Of a stretch of 64,000 nucleotides of DNA, positions 43,144 through 51,658 are shown piece by piece. Made by a program: the position numbers and the translations under genes. Where the stretch lies: contig JAUBSN010000023.1 of NCBI GenBank assembly GCA_036704825.1, positions 27,366 to 91,365 of the forward strand, in the 5' to 3' direction. Positions within the stretch are counted from its first letter, which is position 1; every line of letters begins with the position of its first letter. The DNA is from Microcoleus sp036704825. GTDB taxonomy: Bacteria > Cyanobacteriota > Cyanobacteriia > Cyanobacteriales > Microcoleaceae. Below the pieces are notes generated by a model. It saw only the letters and a list, made by a program, of their open reading frames with translations, was not told the DNA's origin and searched no databases.

Positions 43144-44412
43144 TTATCTATCTTTCTTCCTTCTTCCGACTGCCCTCGGACTGACATCCGTTACATCCGT
43201 TACATCCGAAGAAAGCGAATCCGTTGCCGAACTTCCTTCGGCTATAAATCTATTAGGAGATAAAAGCCCGATCGCCCTATCTTCTTCTCCCACCGCCCAA
43301 TTAGCAAATCGCTCAGCCAAAGCAGGTACAATCACCAAAGGATTGCTGATACCAGAAAAAACGTGCAATCCAGGGCGATCGGCAATCGGCCCCACTACAG
43401 GCAAATTATCAGCGCTGAATGCCACAATACAATCGTGCCAAGTTGCCGGTAAACCGGCCAAATCAGGCAAAACCTTGCCGATTCCTGCACGAATTGCCGT
43501 TTCGCTGGTTTCGCGATCGACTTTAGCATTCAAATCGCTCAAAGTGCGAGACAGTTGCCCGATCCGCAAACTCCCATCATTAAACTGAATGGCACCAGAA
43601 TCTAAAATCGGCGGCTGCAACTCTTTTCCCGCTTCATCCCAAAGAAAATCTACCTCATTTCTACTCGATTCAGCTTCCAATTCAAAACGTTTTAATACCG
43701 CAGGCATCACCAAAGTCCTGAGTTTCAAATCCACAGGTGCAGTTTCCAAAATCTCCGTGCGAGTAAAATAAACTCCCACAGAAACACCAGCCAGCTTCAG
43801 CAAACTCCGACTCCAACCTCCTGCACAAATAACCGCATTTTCGCAGGCATAACTGTCGCGTACCGTCTGGACTCCCGAAATCCGATTTCCCTCTTTTATC
43901 AACCCAATTACTTCAGCAAATTCTATAGTTCCTCCCAACCGCAGAAACCCTTGACAATAAGCTTTATTTGTGGCAGTCGGCGAAATGTGACCGTGACGCA
44001 CAGTCAGAGCTCCGGCGATCGCACTTTTATTCAGCAAAGGTTCCAACTCGCCAGCTTCTGCAACGCTCAAAAGCTGCGGAACAATCGCAAAATCCGCGTA
44101 ATTAGCCGCCACTTTTTCGGCATCGGAACCCGCATCAATTGTCAGCAACAAATCTAACTCGCGAAACTCTGTATCAGCCTCTAATTGGGCCGATAAATGG
44201 CGGTGGCGTTCGATACCTTCCCGACACAATTGCCGAGTTAAATCAGTCGTTCCCGACCAATAAGCCAAGCCGCCGTAACTAAAACGAGTAGCATTTTGCA
44301 TGGTAGCATCTCGCTCCAAAAGCAGCACAGCAAAACCTTTTTTTGCCAGTTCGCAACTCAGTGCCGCACCCGTAATGCCGCCGCCGACAACAATCCAATC
44401 GTAACTTTTCAT
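43144..44412 (-). CDS. FAD-dependent oxidoreductase (DAO family)
   Basis: 422 residues from ATG at 44412; the open frame runs 54 codons upstream but those look non-coding. The Rossmann FAD motif YDWIVVGGGITGAALSCELA starts at residue 4. Further family marks are TRFSYGGLAYW, VICAGGWSRSLL, and near the C-terminus NLPVVGPIADRPGLHVFSGI. The fold is that of D-amino acid oxidase, sarcosine oxidase and glycerol-3-phosphate dehydrogenase relatives; the substrate is unknown. The C-terminal tail DVTDVTDVSPR comes from a 9-bp tandem repeat (TTACATCCG on the plus strand). Confidence 0.85.
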   Translation of the reverse strand: MKSYDWIVVGGGITGAALSCELAKKGFAVLLLERDATMQNATRFSYGGLAYWSGTTDLTRQLCREGIERHRHLSAQLEADTEFRELDLLLTIDAGSDAEKVAANYADFAIVPQLLSVAEAGELEPLLNKSAIAGALTVRHGHISPTATNKAYCQGFLRLGGTIEFAEVIGLIKEGNRISGVQTVRDSYACENAVICAGGWSRSLLKLAGVSVGVYFTRTEILETAPVDLKLRTLVMPAVLKRFELEAESSRNEVDFLWDEAGKELQPPILDSGAIQFNDGSLRIGQLSRTLSDLNAKVDRETSETAIRAGIGKVLPDLAGLPATWHDCIVAFSADNLPVVGPIADRPGLHVFSGISNPLVIVPALAERFANWAVGEEDRAIGLLSPNRFIAEGSSATDSLSSDVTDVTDVSPRAVGRRKKDR

Positions 44413-44623
44413 GGACAACTCAAAGGGAAGGAAAATATCATGCTTAGATTTTAGCTTAGGTTTTTTCCGAACCAGCCGAAAAGCCTCTTCCTGTAGGTAT
44501 AGGCTGCCTGCGATCGGCATAACTGAAACTTCCACCCGCCGGGAGATGTTGGCGCAGGGATATTTTTCGTTCAATAGTAGGAATTAGAGCCAGCAAAAAA
44601 TTAGAAATACCAGAGAGGTTTTT

Positions 44624-44902
44624 ATGAGTACCGACAAACCAGGCAAAGATATGGAGCGCACTGTTAATCCGGGCGATCGCATTTCCGACGAACCGCAAAC
44701 CATCGAAGAAAAAGCCCAGCAACTGGCAGTAGACCACGTGCCAGACATCACGGGCGATGTTGTTACAGTTCCAACTTATGCGATCGTCGAAGAACCAGAC
44801 GGCGAAAAGAAAGCTTTGCACCACGTCAAAGACGCTGAGGAAATTTCCGACGTAATTCGGCAGGCCCGCGTTGACGAAAATGGGGAGCGGATTTGGGATT
44901 AA
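44624..44902 (+). CDS. Hypothetical small acidic protein
   Basis: 92 residues, no membrane segment or signal. It starts STDKPGKDMERTVNPGDRIS and contains EEKAQQLAVDHVPDITGDVV and DVIRQARVDENGERIWD. The RBS AGAGAGG lies before the ATG. I do not recognise the family. It is divergent from the FAD oxidoreductase and 51 nt upstream of a DUF2231 membrane protein gene on the same strand. Confidence 0.75.
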   Translation: MSTDKPGKDMERTVNPGDRISDEPQTIEEKAQQLAVDHVPDITGDVVTVPTYAIVEEPDGEKKALHHVKDAEEISDVIRQARVDENGERIWD

Positions 44903-44953
44903 TTTCCATCCAATAACAACGGGTTTGTTGTACAAAAGTTATCGGTAGAAATC

Positions 44954-45493
44954 ATGGAAACAAATCAAAGAAATAGTACGCCATATCCCAATATTCCGCC
45001 GATTCTCGAAAGTGACGACACAGAGTATCGCGACGCCGGCATTACGAGTACGCTTTCAGTTGCAGGCCATCCCATCCACCCCATCATCGTCATCTTTCCG
45101 GTAGCCTTTTTAGTAGGAGCCGCCGGTTCGGACATCGGTTATTGGCTGACAAGCGATCCGTTTTGGGCGAGAGCTTCGGTTTGGCTGATCGGTGTCGGTT
45201 TTGCTGCGGGGATTTTGGCCGCAATCACGGGCTTTTTAGATTTTTTCAAAGTTAAAAGAGTGCGCGAGCGCAGTGCCGGTTGGTTGCACATGGGCGGCAA
45301 CGTGGCGGCTATGGTACTTACCCTGATTAACCTAGTGTTGCGACAAGGAAATCCGGCTGAGCCGATCGTATATACAGGTTTAGCAATATCGATCGTCGTT
45401 GCGAGCTTGCTGGGCGTTACAGGCTGGTTCGGTGGCGAACTAAGTTTTCGCCACAAAATCGGCGTCATCGGCCCTACCAGTCATAATTCCTAG
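44954..45493 (+). CDS. DUF2231 membrane protein
   Basis: 179 residues. The motif SVAGHPIHPIIVIFPVAFLV with the paired HPxHP histidines marks the DUF2231 family. There are four predicted membrane helices (about 42-60, 75-97, 112-132, 142-160). Known relatives are predicted haem- or metal-related inner-membrane proteins of unknown function. It is probably cotranscribed with the small acidic protein upstream. Confidence 0.88.
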   Translation: METNQRNSTPYPNIPPILESDDTEYRDAGITSTLSVAGHPIHPIIVIFPVAFLVGAAGSDIGYWLTSDPFWARASVWLIGVGFAAGILAAITGFLDFFKVKRVRERSAGWLHMGGNVAAMVLTLINLVLRQGNPAEPIVYTGLAISIVVASLLGVTGWFGGELSFRHKIGVIGPTSHNS

Positions 45494-45554
45494 GTTTGTG
45501 AGCGTTTTTAGTAAAGGCTTTAGTTCCTCTTCATTGGATCGTTTAGGACTGCCG

Positions 45555-45881
45555 TCAAGACTGCAAACTTAAAGATTGTCCCAGCCAATTCAGATAAGCA
45601 TCGCTGCCAGCGATAATAGGAATAGCAATAATTTCGGGAACTTCATAGGAATGGAGTTCCTGAACTTTTGTTTTTAAAGCCTCAAATTTAGCCAAATCAG
45701 TTTTAATCAGCAACTGCCACTCTGACTCGGCATGAATCTCGCCTTGCCAACTATAAATAGAGCGAATGGGTGACAAACTCACACAACCAGCCAGCTTGTG
45801 TTCAACTAGAGATTTCGCGAGATTCTCCGCCTCCGCCTCCGATGCCGCAGTTACCAGCACCACCCCAAAATTAACAGTCAT
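45555..45881 (-). CDS. cutA: CutA divalent-cation tolerance protein
   Basis: 108 residues, the full CutA1 length. Family marks are VVLVTAASEAEAENLAKSLV, KLAGCVSLSPIRSIYSWQGE and VQELHSYEVPEIIAIPI. CutA forms a trimer with a ferredoxin-like fold and has been linked to copper tolerance, though its direct role is uncertain. ATG at 45881, preceded by a short (TCTAAAA) repeat. Confidence 0.93.
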   Translation of the reverse strand: MTVNFGVVLVTAASEAEAENLAKSLVEHKLAGCVSLSPIRSIYSWQGEIHAESEWQLLIKTDLAKFEALKTKVQELHSYEVPEIIAIPIIAGSDAYLNWLGQSLSLQS

Positions 45882-45999
45882 AACGATTTTAGATTTTAGA
45901 TTAAATAATTGATTTCAACAGAAAACCTCGATCTCAGTCACTTTTAGGGAAACGGCCCGGGCTGCGTCCGGCGCGGATATCTGCCACTTTTAATAATTC

Positions 46000-46110
46000 T
46001 ATGACTTGCGAACCGATGCCGAGAAACCCGGTTTTTCAACCAAAATACTTGGTTTAAACCCTAAATCTCGGTAAAAAAACCCGGTTTCTTTGTCCGCGAG
46101 TGCGTCCATT
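46000..46110. repeat. Second copy of the CCGGGTTTTT element
   Basis: GAGAAACCCGGTTTTTC, AACCAAAATACTTGGTTTAAA, TCTCGGTAAAAAAACCCGG and GCGAGTGCGTCC follow the same order as the element at 28744-28859. The outer arms are more diverged (ATGACTTGCG / CGAGTGCGTCCAT). Confidence 0.75.
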
Positions 46111-46204
46111 GATTTTAAAGCAGTGCGATCGGGACGCTGAGACTCGTCTATAATTCCGTAGTTACCAGATTTGATATTCCCAATTACCAATTCCCCATTC
46201 CCCA

Positions 46205-47104
46205 TTACCCATTTTTAATTTCCGTAACTTCCCAAGAATTAACTTTGCCAGCCCCAGCTAAGGAAAAATAGCGCCTAGTAGATTCCGGCAAAATAGCTCC
46301 CGCCAACAAAGCATTATCTAAACTAGCTCCTATTAACGTCGCCTCGCTCAAATCTGCTGCAATCAAATCTGCTTGGCACAACTTTGCCCAATTCAGATTT
46401 GCCCCTCTCAAACAACTTCCCCTCAACTTAGCCCCGGTTAAGTTTGCACCCGCCAACTTCACCCCACGCAACTGAGCCGCACTGAAATTCGCCCCCGCCA
46501 AATTCGAGCCTTCCAAATTAGCTCCCATTAGTTTAGCTTCGCTCACGTTGACGCCGCTTAGATCGGCACCGCAGAGATTCACCCCTGTCAACTGCGCTCG
46601 CTGCAGACTGACTCCGGTTAATTGAGCTCCAAAAAGTTTTGCACAATTGAGCTTTGCACCGTAAAGGTTTGCCCACTTAACATTAGCTGCCGTCAGATTC
46701 GCGCCCAGCAAGTTAACTAATTGCAAGTCGGCGCTGCACAAATTGGCATTCCACAACACAGCAGCCCGCAGGTTTGCCCCAGTTAAAGTTGCGCCGCTTA
46801 ACTTTACCCTGGGCAATTTTGCTTTTACCAAAAAAGCTCCACTCAAATTAGCTTTTGTCAAATCTGCACCTGAGATTTGGGTTTCACCCATTTTGGCAAA
46901 AGTTAGATTTGCTCTGTGCAGCAGTGCACCTTGGAGTATTGCTTTGGTGAGAAACGTCCTGCTGAGGTTCGCCCCGGAAAGATTAGCTCGCGAAAGGTTG
47001 ACTCCGATTAAGATTGCTCCGCTGAGGTTTTTCCCGCTGAGGTCGGCTCCAGTAAAATCTCTTTGTCCTTTTTCGTAATTGTTGAGCAGTTCACTAACTT
47101 CCAT
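46205..47104 (-). CDS. Pentapeptide-repeat protein
   Basis: 299 residues. After about 15 residues (EVSELLNNYEKGQRDFTGAD), nearly the whole chain is A(N/D)LxG pentapeptides, more than 45 of them, ending near residue 275. The expected fold is a long right-handed quadrilateral beta-helix. No membrane helix. The alanine, asparagine and leucine positions are very regular, so the fold is intact. Such proteins are common in cyanobacteria and mostly of unknown function. Confidence 0.9.
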   Translation of the reverse strand: MEVSELLNNYEKGQRDFTGADLSGKNLSGAILIGVNLSRANLSGANLSRTFLTKAILQGALLHRANLTFAKMGETQISGADLTKANLSGAFLVKAKLPRVKLSGATLTGANLRAAVLWNANLCSADLQLVNLLGANLTAANVKWANLYGAKLNCAKLFGAQLTGVSLQRAQLTGVNLCGADLSGVNVSEAKLMGANLEGSNLAGANFSAAQLRGVKLAGANLTGAKLRGSCLRGANLNWAKLCQADLIAADLSEATLIGASLDNALLAGAILPESTRRYFSLAGAGKVNSWEVTEIKNG

Positions 47105-47164
47105 AGGGCGTCATACCTTCTATGATTGGGGGGTTTCGATCCGGAAATCTTTACTGTTAAGGTT

Positions 47165-47198
47165 GTTTCAGAAAGGAAACTGTTTCAGAAAGGAAACT
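47165..47198. repeat. 17-bp direct repeat x2
   Basis: GTTTCAGAAAGGAAACT occurs twice in tandem. Each unit is itself a near-palindrome (GTTTC..GAAAC), so this may be a protein-binding site near the starts of flanking genes; no regulator is known. Confidence 0.6.
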
Positions 47199-47357
47199 GT
47201 TTTAGCGTTTGCCTCCAACGGTATAAGTTTCATTAACATCACTTTCTGTTTAAAGGCAATCTCTTAATAAAGATTTTATATCTTCCGCGCGGTAGCGATC
47301 GCCCTTTCGGCATTTTTGAATTAAAAGTTAATGTTTCTTGACATAAATAGTCATTCC

Positions 47358-49937
47358 TTAACGATCGGCCGTTATTCGCAACTTCAGGCGCAGCGTGCCC
47401 TTGAATCCTGCAGGAGGTTGCCAGGAACTCAAGGCCCTGTTGAGAGCTTCTACGGCGTCTTTTGCTTGCAGCGTCGAGCTTTGAGTGTCTATCGCCGCTC
47501 GGGCAACGCGGCCGTCTTGTACCGATAACTCCCACACCGTTTCACCGCTAACCCCCGCCGGGAGATTGACAGATTGCAGGTATTGAGTCAAAGCGGCTCG
47601 CGCCCCGGCATCCAACCCTTCGGCACTGACGACTTCCCAGCGAGAAGCCTTTAGCTGCGATGGTTGCGGCTCACCGTTACCTCGCTGCCGCGGCGCCATA
47701 ACAGGAGCTGGCATCACCGGTGCCTGGCGGCGAGTCGGGGTAAGGCTCCTAATGCCGCCCCTAGTTGACTCGGCCCCTCCCGACTCGAAAATACCTTCAT
47801 AGCTGACACCCTGCGGCAATTCCACCGGTACTTGCACTCGGCGGCGAGATCCATCGGGTTCGACTCGCACTTCTTCGCTCACGGCCACAAAAGCCGTGTA
47901 TTCCGACAGCAACCGATAAGTCAAAGCAGTATTAGTTACAGCTTCCACCAGAGATTTAGTCTCCCCGCCAAACATTTGATTCATTAAATCTTTAATGCGC
48001 GATCGCCCCCAAAGTTGAGCTACCGCCGGATTGCCAAAATCCGTAGCGGTTGCTGCGACTGAACTAGACTCCCGCTGCCGCGGGCCGGCGGATTGAGCAA
48101 AATTAACAGGCAAAACTTGCTCGTAAGCTTTGCCGCCCGCCAGAGTGCCGCGGATGCGAAGTTGTCCGTTAGCTCGATCGGTCTTTTTGCCAAACAAAAC
48201 CAGCGGCCCACTGGCAAACAAGTCTGGGGGTGCGATCGGATAAATCTCCGGTTTTTCCCCCACTCCTTCCCAGCTAATTTGAATATTAGTCAATACCGGA
48301 CTATTAATTTCACGAAAAAACTTTTCTGCTGCTTCTGCTGAAGGTTCATCTTGACGAATTACTTGAGACGTGCCTCTTCCCACTTCCGCCAAACGGTTAA
48401 TCAAAAACCGATTCACCGAACTGCCGACACCAAAACTATAAAGTCGATTTCCCGGTTTCAGACTCTGCTGAACCAAAGCCAACACTTCATTTTCATTGCC
48501 AATGTAACCGTCAGTAATTAGTACAATACTCCGCAGCCTTCCCGTTGTCGCGGCGGGAAAATTCATCACTGTTTGAAGGCCGTTCAGCAGTTCACTGCCG
48601 CCGTTAGCTTGCAAGTTTTCGATATAATTAATTGCACTTTGTCGATTTTCTGCTGTATTTGCTAAAGGATTTGCTGAAAGCGCTTTTGCAGTATTTGCAA
48701 AATCAATAATAGTAAAAGTATCGTTGGGATTCAGCCCTTGAATGAAACGGCGCATCAACTCCTTAGATTTTGCTAGCGGTTCGCCCCGCTGAGAACCGGA
48801 AGTATCCATTAAAAACACGACATCTTTAGGTACAATTTCATTAGTTTTGTAGTTTAATGCCGGAATTAAATAAGTAGCAAAATGACCGCCCCGCTTGTCG
48901 GATTGAGTCAAAATAGTTGCCCGAGTATTTTCGCCCGCGACTCGATAGCGCAGAATTAAATCTTTATTGGGAATTGTGTCAGAATTGGCTAATTGGACTT
49001 GTACAATATTGCCGCTGCGGTCAGTTGTAATTTGATGGGAAGTAGAACGGACATCGCCGAGCGCAACTCCGGCATCTATTTCTACTGAAACAGCAATATT
49101 GTGACCCGATCGCGTTCCGGGAGGCAAGACAGGCGGGTTAATGCGATCGGCATCGGTATTCACCCCCCCCTGCCCCCCCCTTGCTAAGGGGGGGGATTGA
49201 GCATCGCCCCCCTTAGCTTCGGGGGGGTTGGGGGGGGCCGAATTTCCCGAAATATAGCGCGGCCCTACCACCATTGGAAACACAAATTCGTAATCGCCGC
49301 CGGCAAACTTGAGACTTTCGGTGTAGCGAATCGTAACTTCAATTTTTTCTCCCGGTTTGATATTAGCGAGAGACTGAGTAAAAATATTATCGCGTTCTTG
49401 TTCCAACAAACCCGCAGTCCGGCCTTGCTTTCTGGCTTGTTCGTAAATTTCCAAAGCTTCCTCGCGGCGTTTGATATCAGCTTTAATAGTTCGCGAACCT
49501 ATTGTAATTTCCATATCGTCCACCGCCGCTTCGTCGGGCAGAGGAAATACATAAACAGCTTCTATAGATTCGGGAAAAGGATTTTCAAACTTCTGAACAA
49601 CTTCGACGCGGGAGATATTGCCAGCAATTTTGGCTTTAACTTGAGTCTGCTTGAGAGGAAAGACTTGTTCTCGGGCCGTATTTTGAGTTGTGACGAACAA
49701 ACCGCCTACTCGACAGCGATTTTGGGGCGATCGTCCGCCATTGCAATTAACATCGTTACTAGCGAGGATTTTCGACGGCACAGACGCATAATTTTCCGCT
49801 GGATCTTTTGCCCGCGCTGCATTGGGAGCGACCCACGCGCTACACTCGTTAGCGAAGCCCTCGAAGAGGATCGCAGCGAGCAATGCCATACCAGTACAAA
49901 GCAACTGTTGAGGGGATAGAACGCAGACAAACTTCAT
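47358..49937 (-). CDS. VIT and von Willebrand A domain protein, secreted
   Basis: 859 residues. An N-terminal signal region (about 1-35, CTGMALLAAILFEGFA) is followed by a VIT domain (about 80-225; KFENPFPESIEAVYVFPLPD). The von Willebrand A domain (about 365-545) has the MIDAS motif FLMDTSGSQRG, with ISSN-like DFANTAK and ITDGYIGN. A C-terminal region (about 700-859) has no clear family. A short insert (SPPLARGGQGG) between VIT and VWA is encoded by the C/G-rich DNA repeat at 49163-49237. This domain pair resembles inter-alpha-trypsin inhibitor-like secreted or cell-surface proteins. Confidence 0.9.
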   Translation of the reverse strand: MKFVCVLSPQQLLCTGMALLAAILFEGFANECSAWVAPNAARAKDPAENYASVPSKILASNDVNCNGGRSPQNRCRVGGLFVTTQNTAREQVFPLKQTQVKAKIAGNISRVEVVQKFENPFPESIEAVYVFPLPDEAAVDDMEITIGSRTIKADIKRREEALEIYEQARKQGRTAGLLEQERDNIFTQSLANIKPGEKIEVTIRYTESLKFAGGDYEFVFPMVVGPRYISGNSAPPNPPEAKGGDAQSPPLARGGQGGVNTDADRINPPVLPPGTRSGHNIAVSVEIDAGVALGDVRSTSHQITTDRSGNIVQVQLANSDTIPNKDLILRYRVAGENTRATILTQSDKRGGHFATYLIPALNYKTNEIVPKDVVFLMDTSGSQRGEPLAKSKELMRRFIQGLNPNDTFTIIDFANTAKALSANPLANTAENRQSAINYIENLQANGGSELLNGLQTVMNFPAATTGRLRSIVLITDGYIGNENEVLALVQQSLKPGNRLYSFGVGSSVNRFLINRLAEVGRGTSQVIRQDEPSAEAAEKFFREINSPVLTNIQISWEGVGEKPEIYPIAPPDLFASGPLVLFGKKTDRANGQLRIRGTLAGGKAYEQVLPVNFAQSAGPRQRESSSVAATATDFGNPAVAQLWGRSRIKDLMNQMFGGETKSLVEAVTNTALTYRLLSEYTAFVAVSEEVRVEPDGSRRRVQVPVELPQGVSYEGIFESGGAESTRGGIRSLTPTRRQAPVMPAPVMAPRQRGNGEPQPSQLKASRWEVVSAEGLDAGARAALTQYLQSVNLPAGVSGETVWELSVQDGRVARAAIDTQSSTLQAKDAVEALNRALSSWQPPAGFKGTLRLKLRITADR
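49163..49237. repeat. C/G-rich palindrome inside VIT-VWA gene
   Basis: CCCCCCCTGCCCCCCCCTTG..CTAAGGGGGGGGATTG, then CCCCCCTTAGCTTCGGGGGG: two hairpin copies. They are translated in frame as NPPEAKGGDAQSPPLARGGQ in the linker between the VIT and VWA domains. Confidence 0.85.
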
Positions 49938-50262
49938 AGCTGTTTTTTTTAGCAGACTTGAGGTGCTTTTTATACCATGACTTTATGATTGCCGAAACGT
50001 TCCTGAGTTAGCTTTTTGGTAAAAATGACCGATCGCCTAGGGCTGATTTTAGATTTTAGATTGACTCGCCTAGGGGCGGAGCGGGGGCTGGAACTTTTGT
50101 CGAAGCCATGATTTCGGGCCGACTGCTGTCGGCAGCTTGCATCTGTATTGGAGTGATGTCGGTTGGGGCGATCGTCCGCGAACCCCAACCTAGAAGATTG
50201 TATGATAGTTAAATAAATAACTTTAACCTCAACCTCTCAACCTCTAATACATTGAAAATGCT

Positions 50263-51222
50263 ATGAATTTTATCAACCCCAAAACCGACTTTGCATTTAA
50301 AAAAATATTTGGCTCTGCCGACAGCAAAGACATTTTGATTAGCTTCTTAAATGCCCTCGTTTACGAAGCACAGCCAGTCATCGAAGACTTAGAAATTATC
50401 GATCCTTATCTAGCTCCCAAAATCAAAGGAGTCAAAGACACTTACTTGGATGTCAAAGCCAAAATTGGCGGCAGCAAAACTGTAATCATTGAAATGCAGG
50501 TATTAAATGTAGAATACTTTGAAAAGCGAATTTTATACAATGCTACCAAAGCTTATTCAGTGCAATTGAAAAGCGGAGAAAATTACAATTTATTAAATCC
50601 CGTAATTGCCTTGACGATTACAGATTTCCAAATGTTTGAGCATCTGGAAACCGTAATTTCGCGGTTTTGTATCAAAGAAAAAAACAATCGGGTAGATTAT
50701 TTGGCGGAGGAATTAGAATTTGTGTTTGTTGAGTTGCCCAAATTTGACAAAACTTTAGAAGAATTAGAAACTCTGACTGACAAGTGGATATATTTCATGA
50801 AAACCGCTCGCACATTAAGGTCGGTACCCGAAGAGTTGGGAAATGTACCGGAACTCCGCAAAGCTTTTACAATTGCCAATGAAGCGAATTTAGATGCCGA
50901 TGAATTAGAAGATTTGGAAAGGCGAGAAATTTTTATTCAAGACCAGCGCGGTGCAATTACCAAAGCTACTAGAATCGGGATAGAACAAGGCATCAGACAA
51001 GGCATCGAACAAGGCATCGAACAAGGTATCGAACGAGGAAAGCAGCAGTTACAGCAGTTAGTTGTGTCGCTGTTGGAGCGCCGTATTGGCTCGCTGTCGC
51101 CGGAAATCCCAACTCGCATCAGCCAGTTATCCGGTGAGCAATTAGAGAATTTAGGAGAGGCAGTTTTAGATTTGACCAGTGTCTCAGATTTGACAGCTAG
51201 GTTGGAGACCTATTTTTCATGA
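50263..51222 (+). CDS. Rpn-type PD-(D/E)XK nuclease family protein
   Basis: 319 residues. The N-terminus NPKTDFAFKKIFGSADSKDI is the family mark of Rpn/PDDEXK_2 nucleases (once called transposase_31). The active-site pattern is DTYLDVKAKIGGSKTVIIEM, with D...E-x-Q. The C-terminal part has repeated QGI(E/R) units (GIEQGIEQGIERGKQQLQQL), a low-complexity helical segment, and ends in a helical domain. Rpn proteins promote RecA-independent recombination in E. coli. Preceded by short (TCAACC)-like repeats. Stand-alone gene. Confidence 0.88.
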   Translation: MNFINPKTDFAFKKIFGSADSKDILISFLNALVYEAQPVIEDLEIIDPYLAPKIKGVKDTYLDVKAKIGGSKTVIIEMQVLNVEYFEKRILYNATKAYSVQLKSGENYNLLNPVIALTITDFQMFEHLETVISRFCIKEKNNRVDYLAEELEFVFVELPKFDKTLEELETLTDKWIYFMKTARTLRSVPEELGNVPELRKAFTIANEANLDADELEDLERREIFIQDQRGAITKATRIGIEQGIRQGIEQGIEQGIERGKQQLQQLVVSLLERRIGSLSPEIPTRISQLSGEQLENLGEAVLDLTSVSDLTARLETYFS

Positions 51223-51271
51223 AGGAAACAAAAGCCTTCGTGAAGGTTGTTCCCTCCGAAGATCGATCGCC

Positions 51272-51314
51272 CTTGACAATCAAGCATTTAGGATACAAGC
51301 CCCCGAATTCATCC
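51272..51314. repeat. 43-bp repeat, inverted relative to 43071-43112
   Basis: CTTGACAATCAAGCATTTAG then GATACAAGCCCCCGAATTC recurs in reverse orientation at 43071-43112 with only a few changes. It is a non-coding dispersed element behind the Rpn-like gene. The rest of 51223-51658 holds (TCTAAAA)n repeats and no gene. Confidence 0.75.
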
Positions 51315-51658
51315 GTCCAGAAATAAAAAACCTGTATCAGATAAACAAGCCCTCGAATTTATCTCGCGCAAGTCAATGCTTCAAACCTAAAATCTAAAAC
51401 CTAAAATCTCAAATCTCAAATCGCGCAATCGATTGACAGGTGTCGGCCCAAAGCCTACTGGGGAACAATCAACAGTTTTGAAATTGGCCCACCAGCTCAA
51501 AACCCCTGCAAACCGCCCGATCGAGCAAATGGGTCACTCGTCGTATCCCCACCCGTATTTGATAAATGGTCAAACACTGCTGGACAATTTTTGATTTTAG
51601 CTCTTAGAGTTGAGTGTTACCTTAACTAGAAACAGAAACATCTAAAGTCGAAAATCCT

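Noticed and set aside
50263..51222. Active insertion-sequence transposase
   Set aside because: The Rpn/PDDEXK_2 family was once named transposase, but no terminal inverted repeats or target duplication flank this gene.
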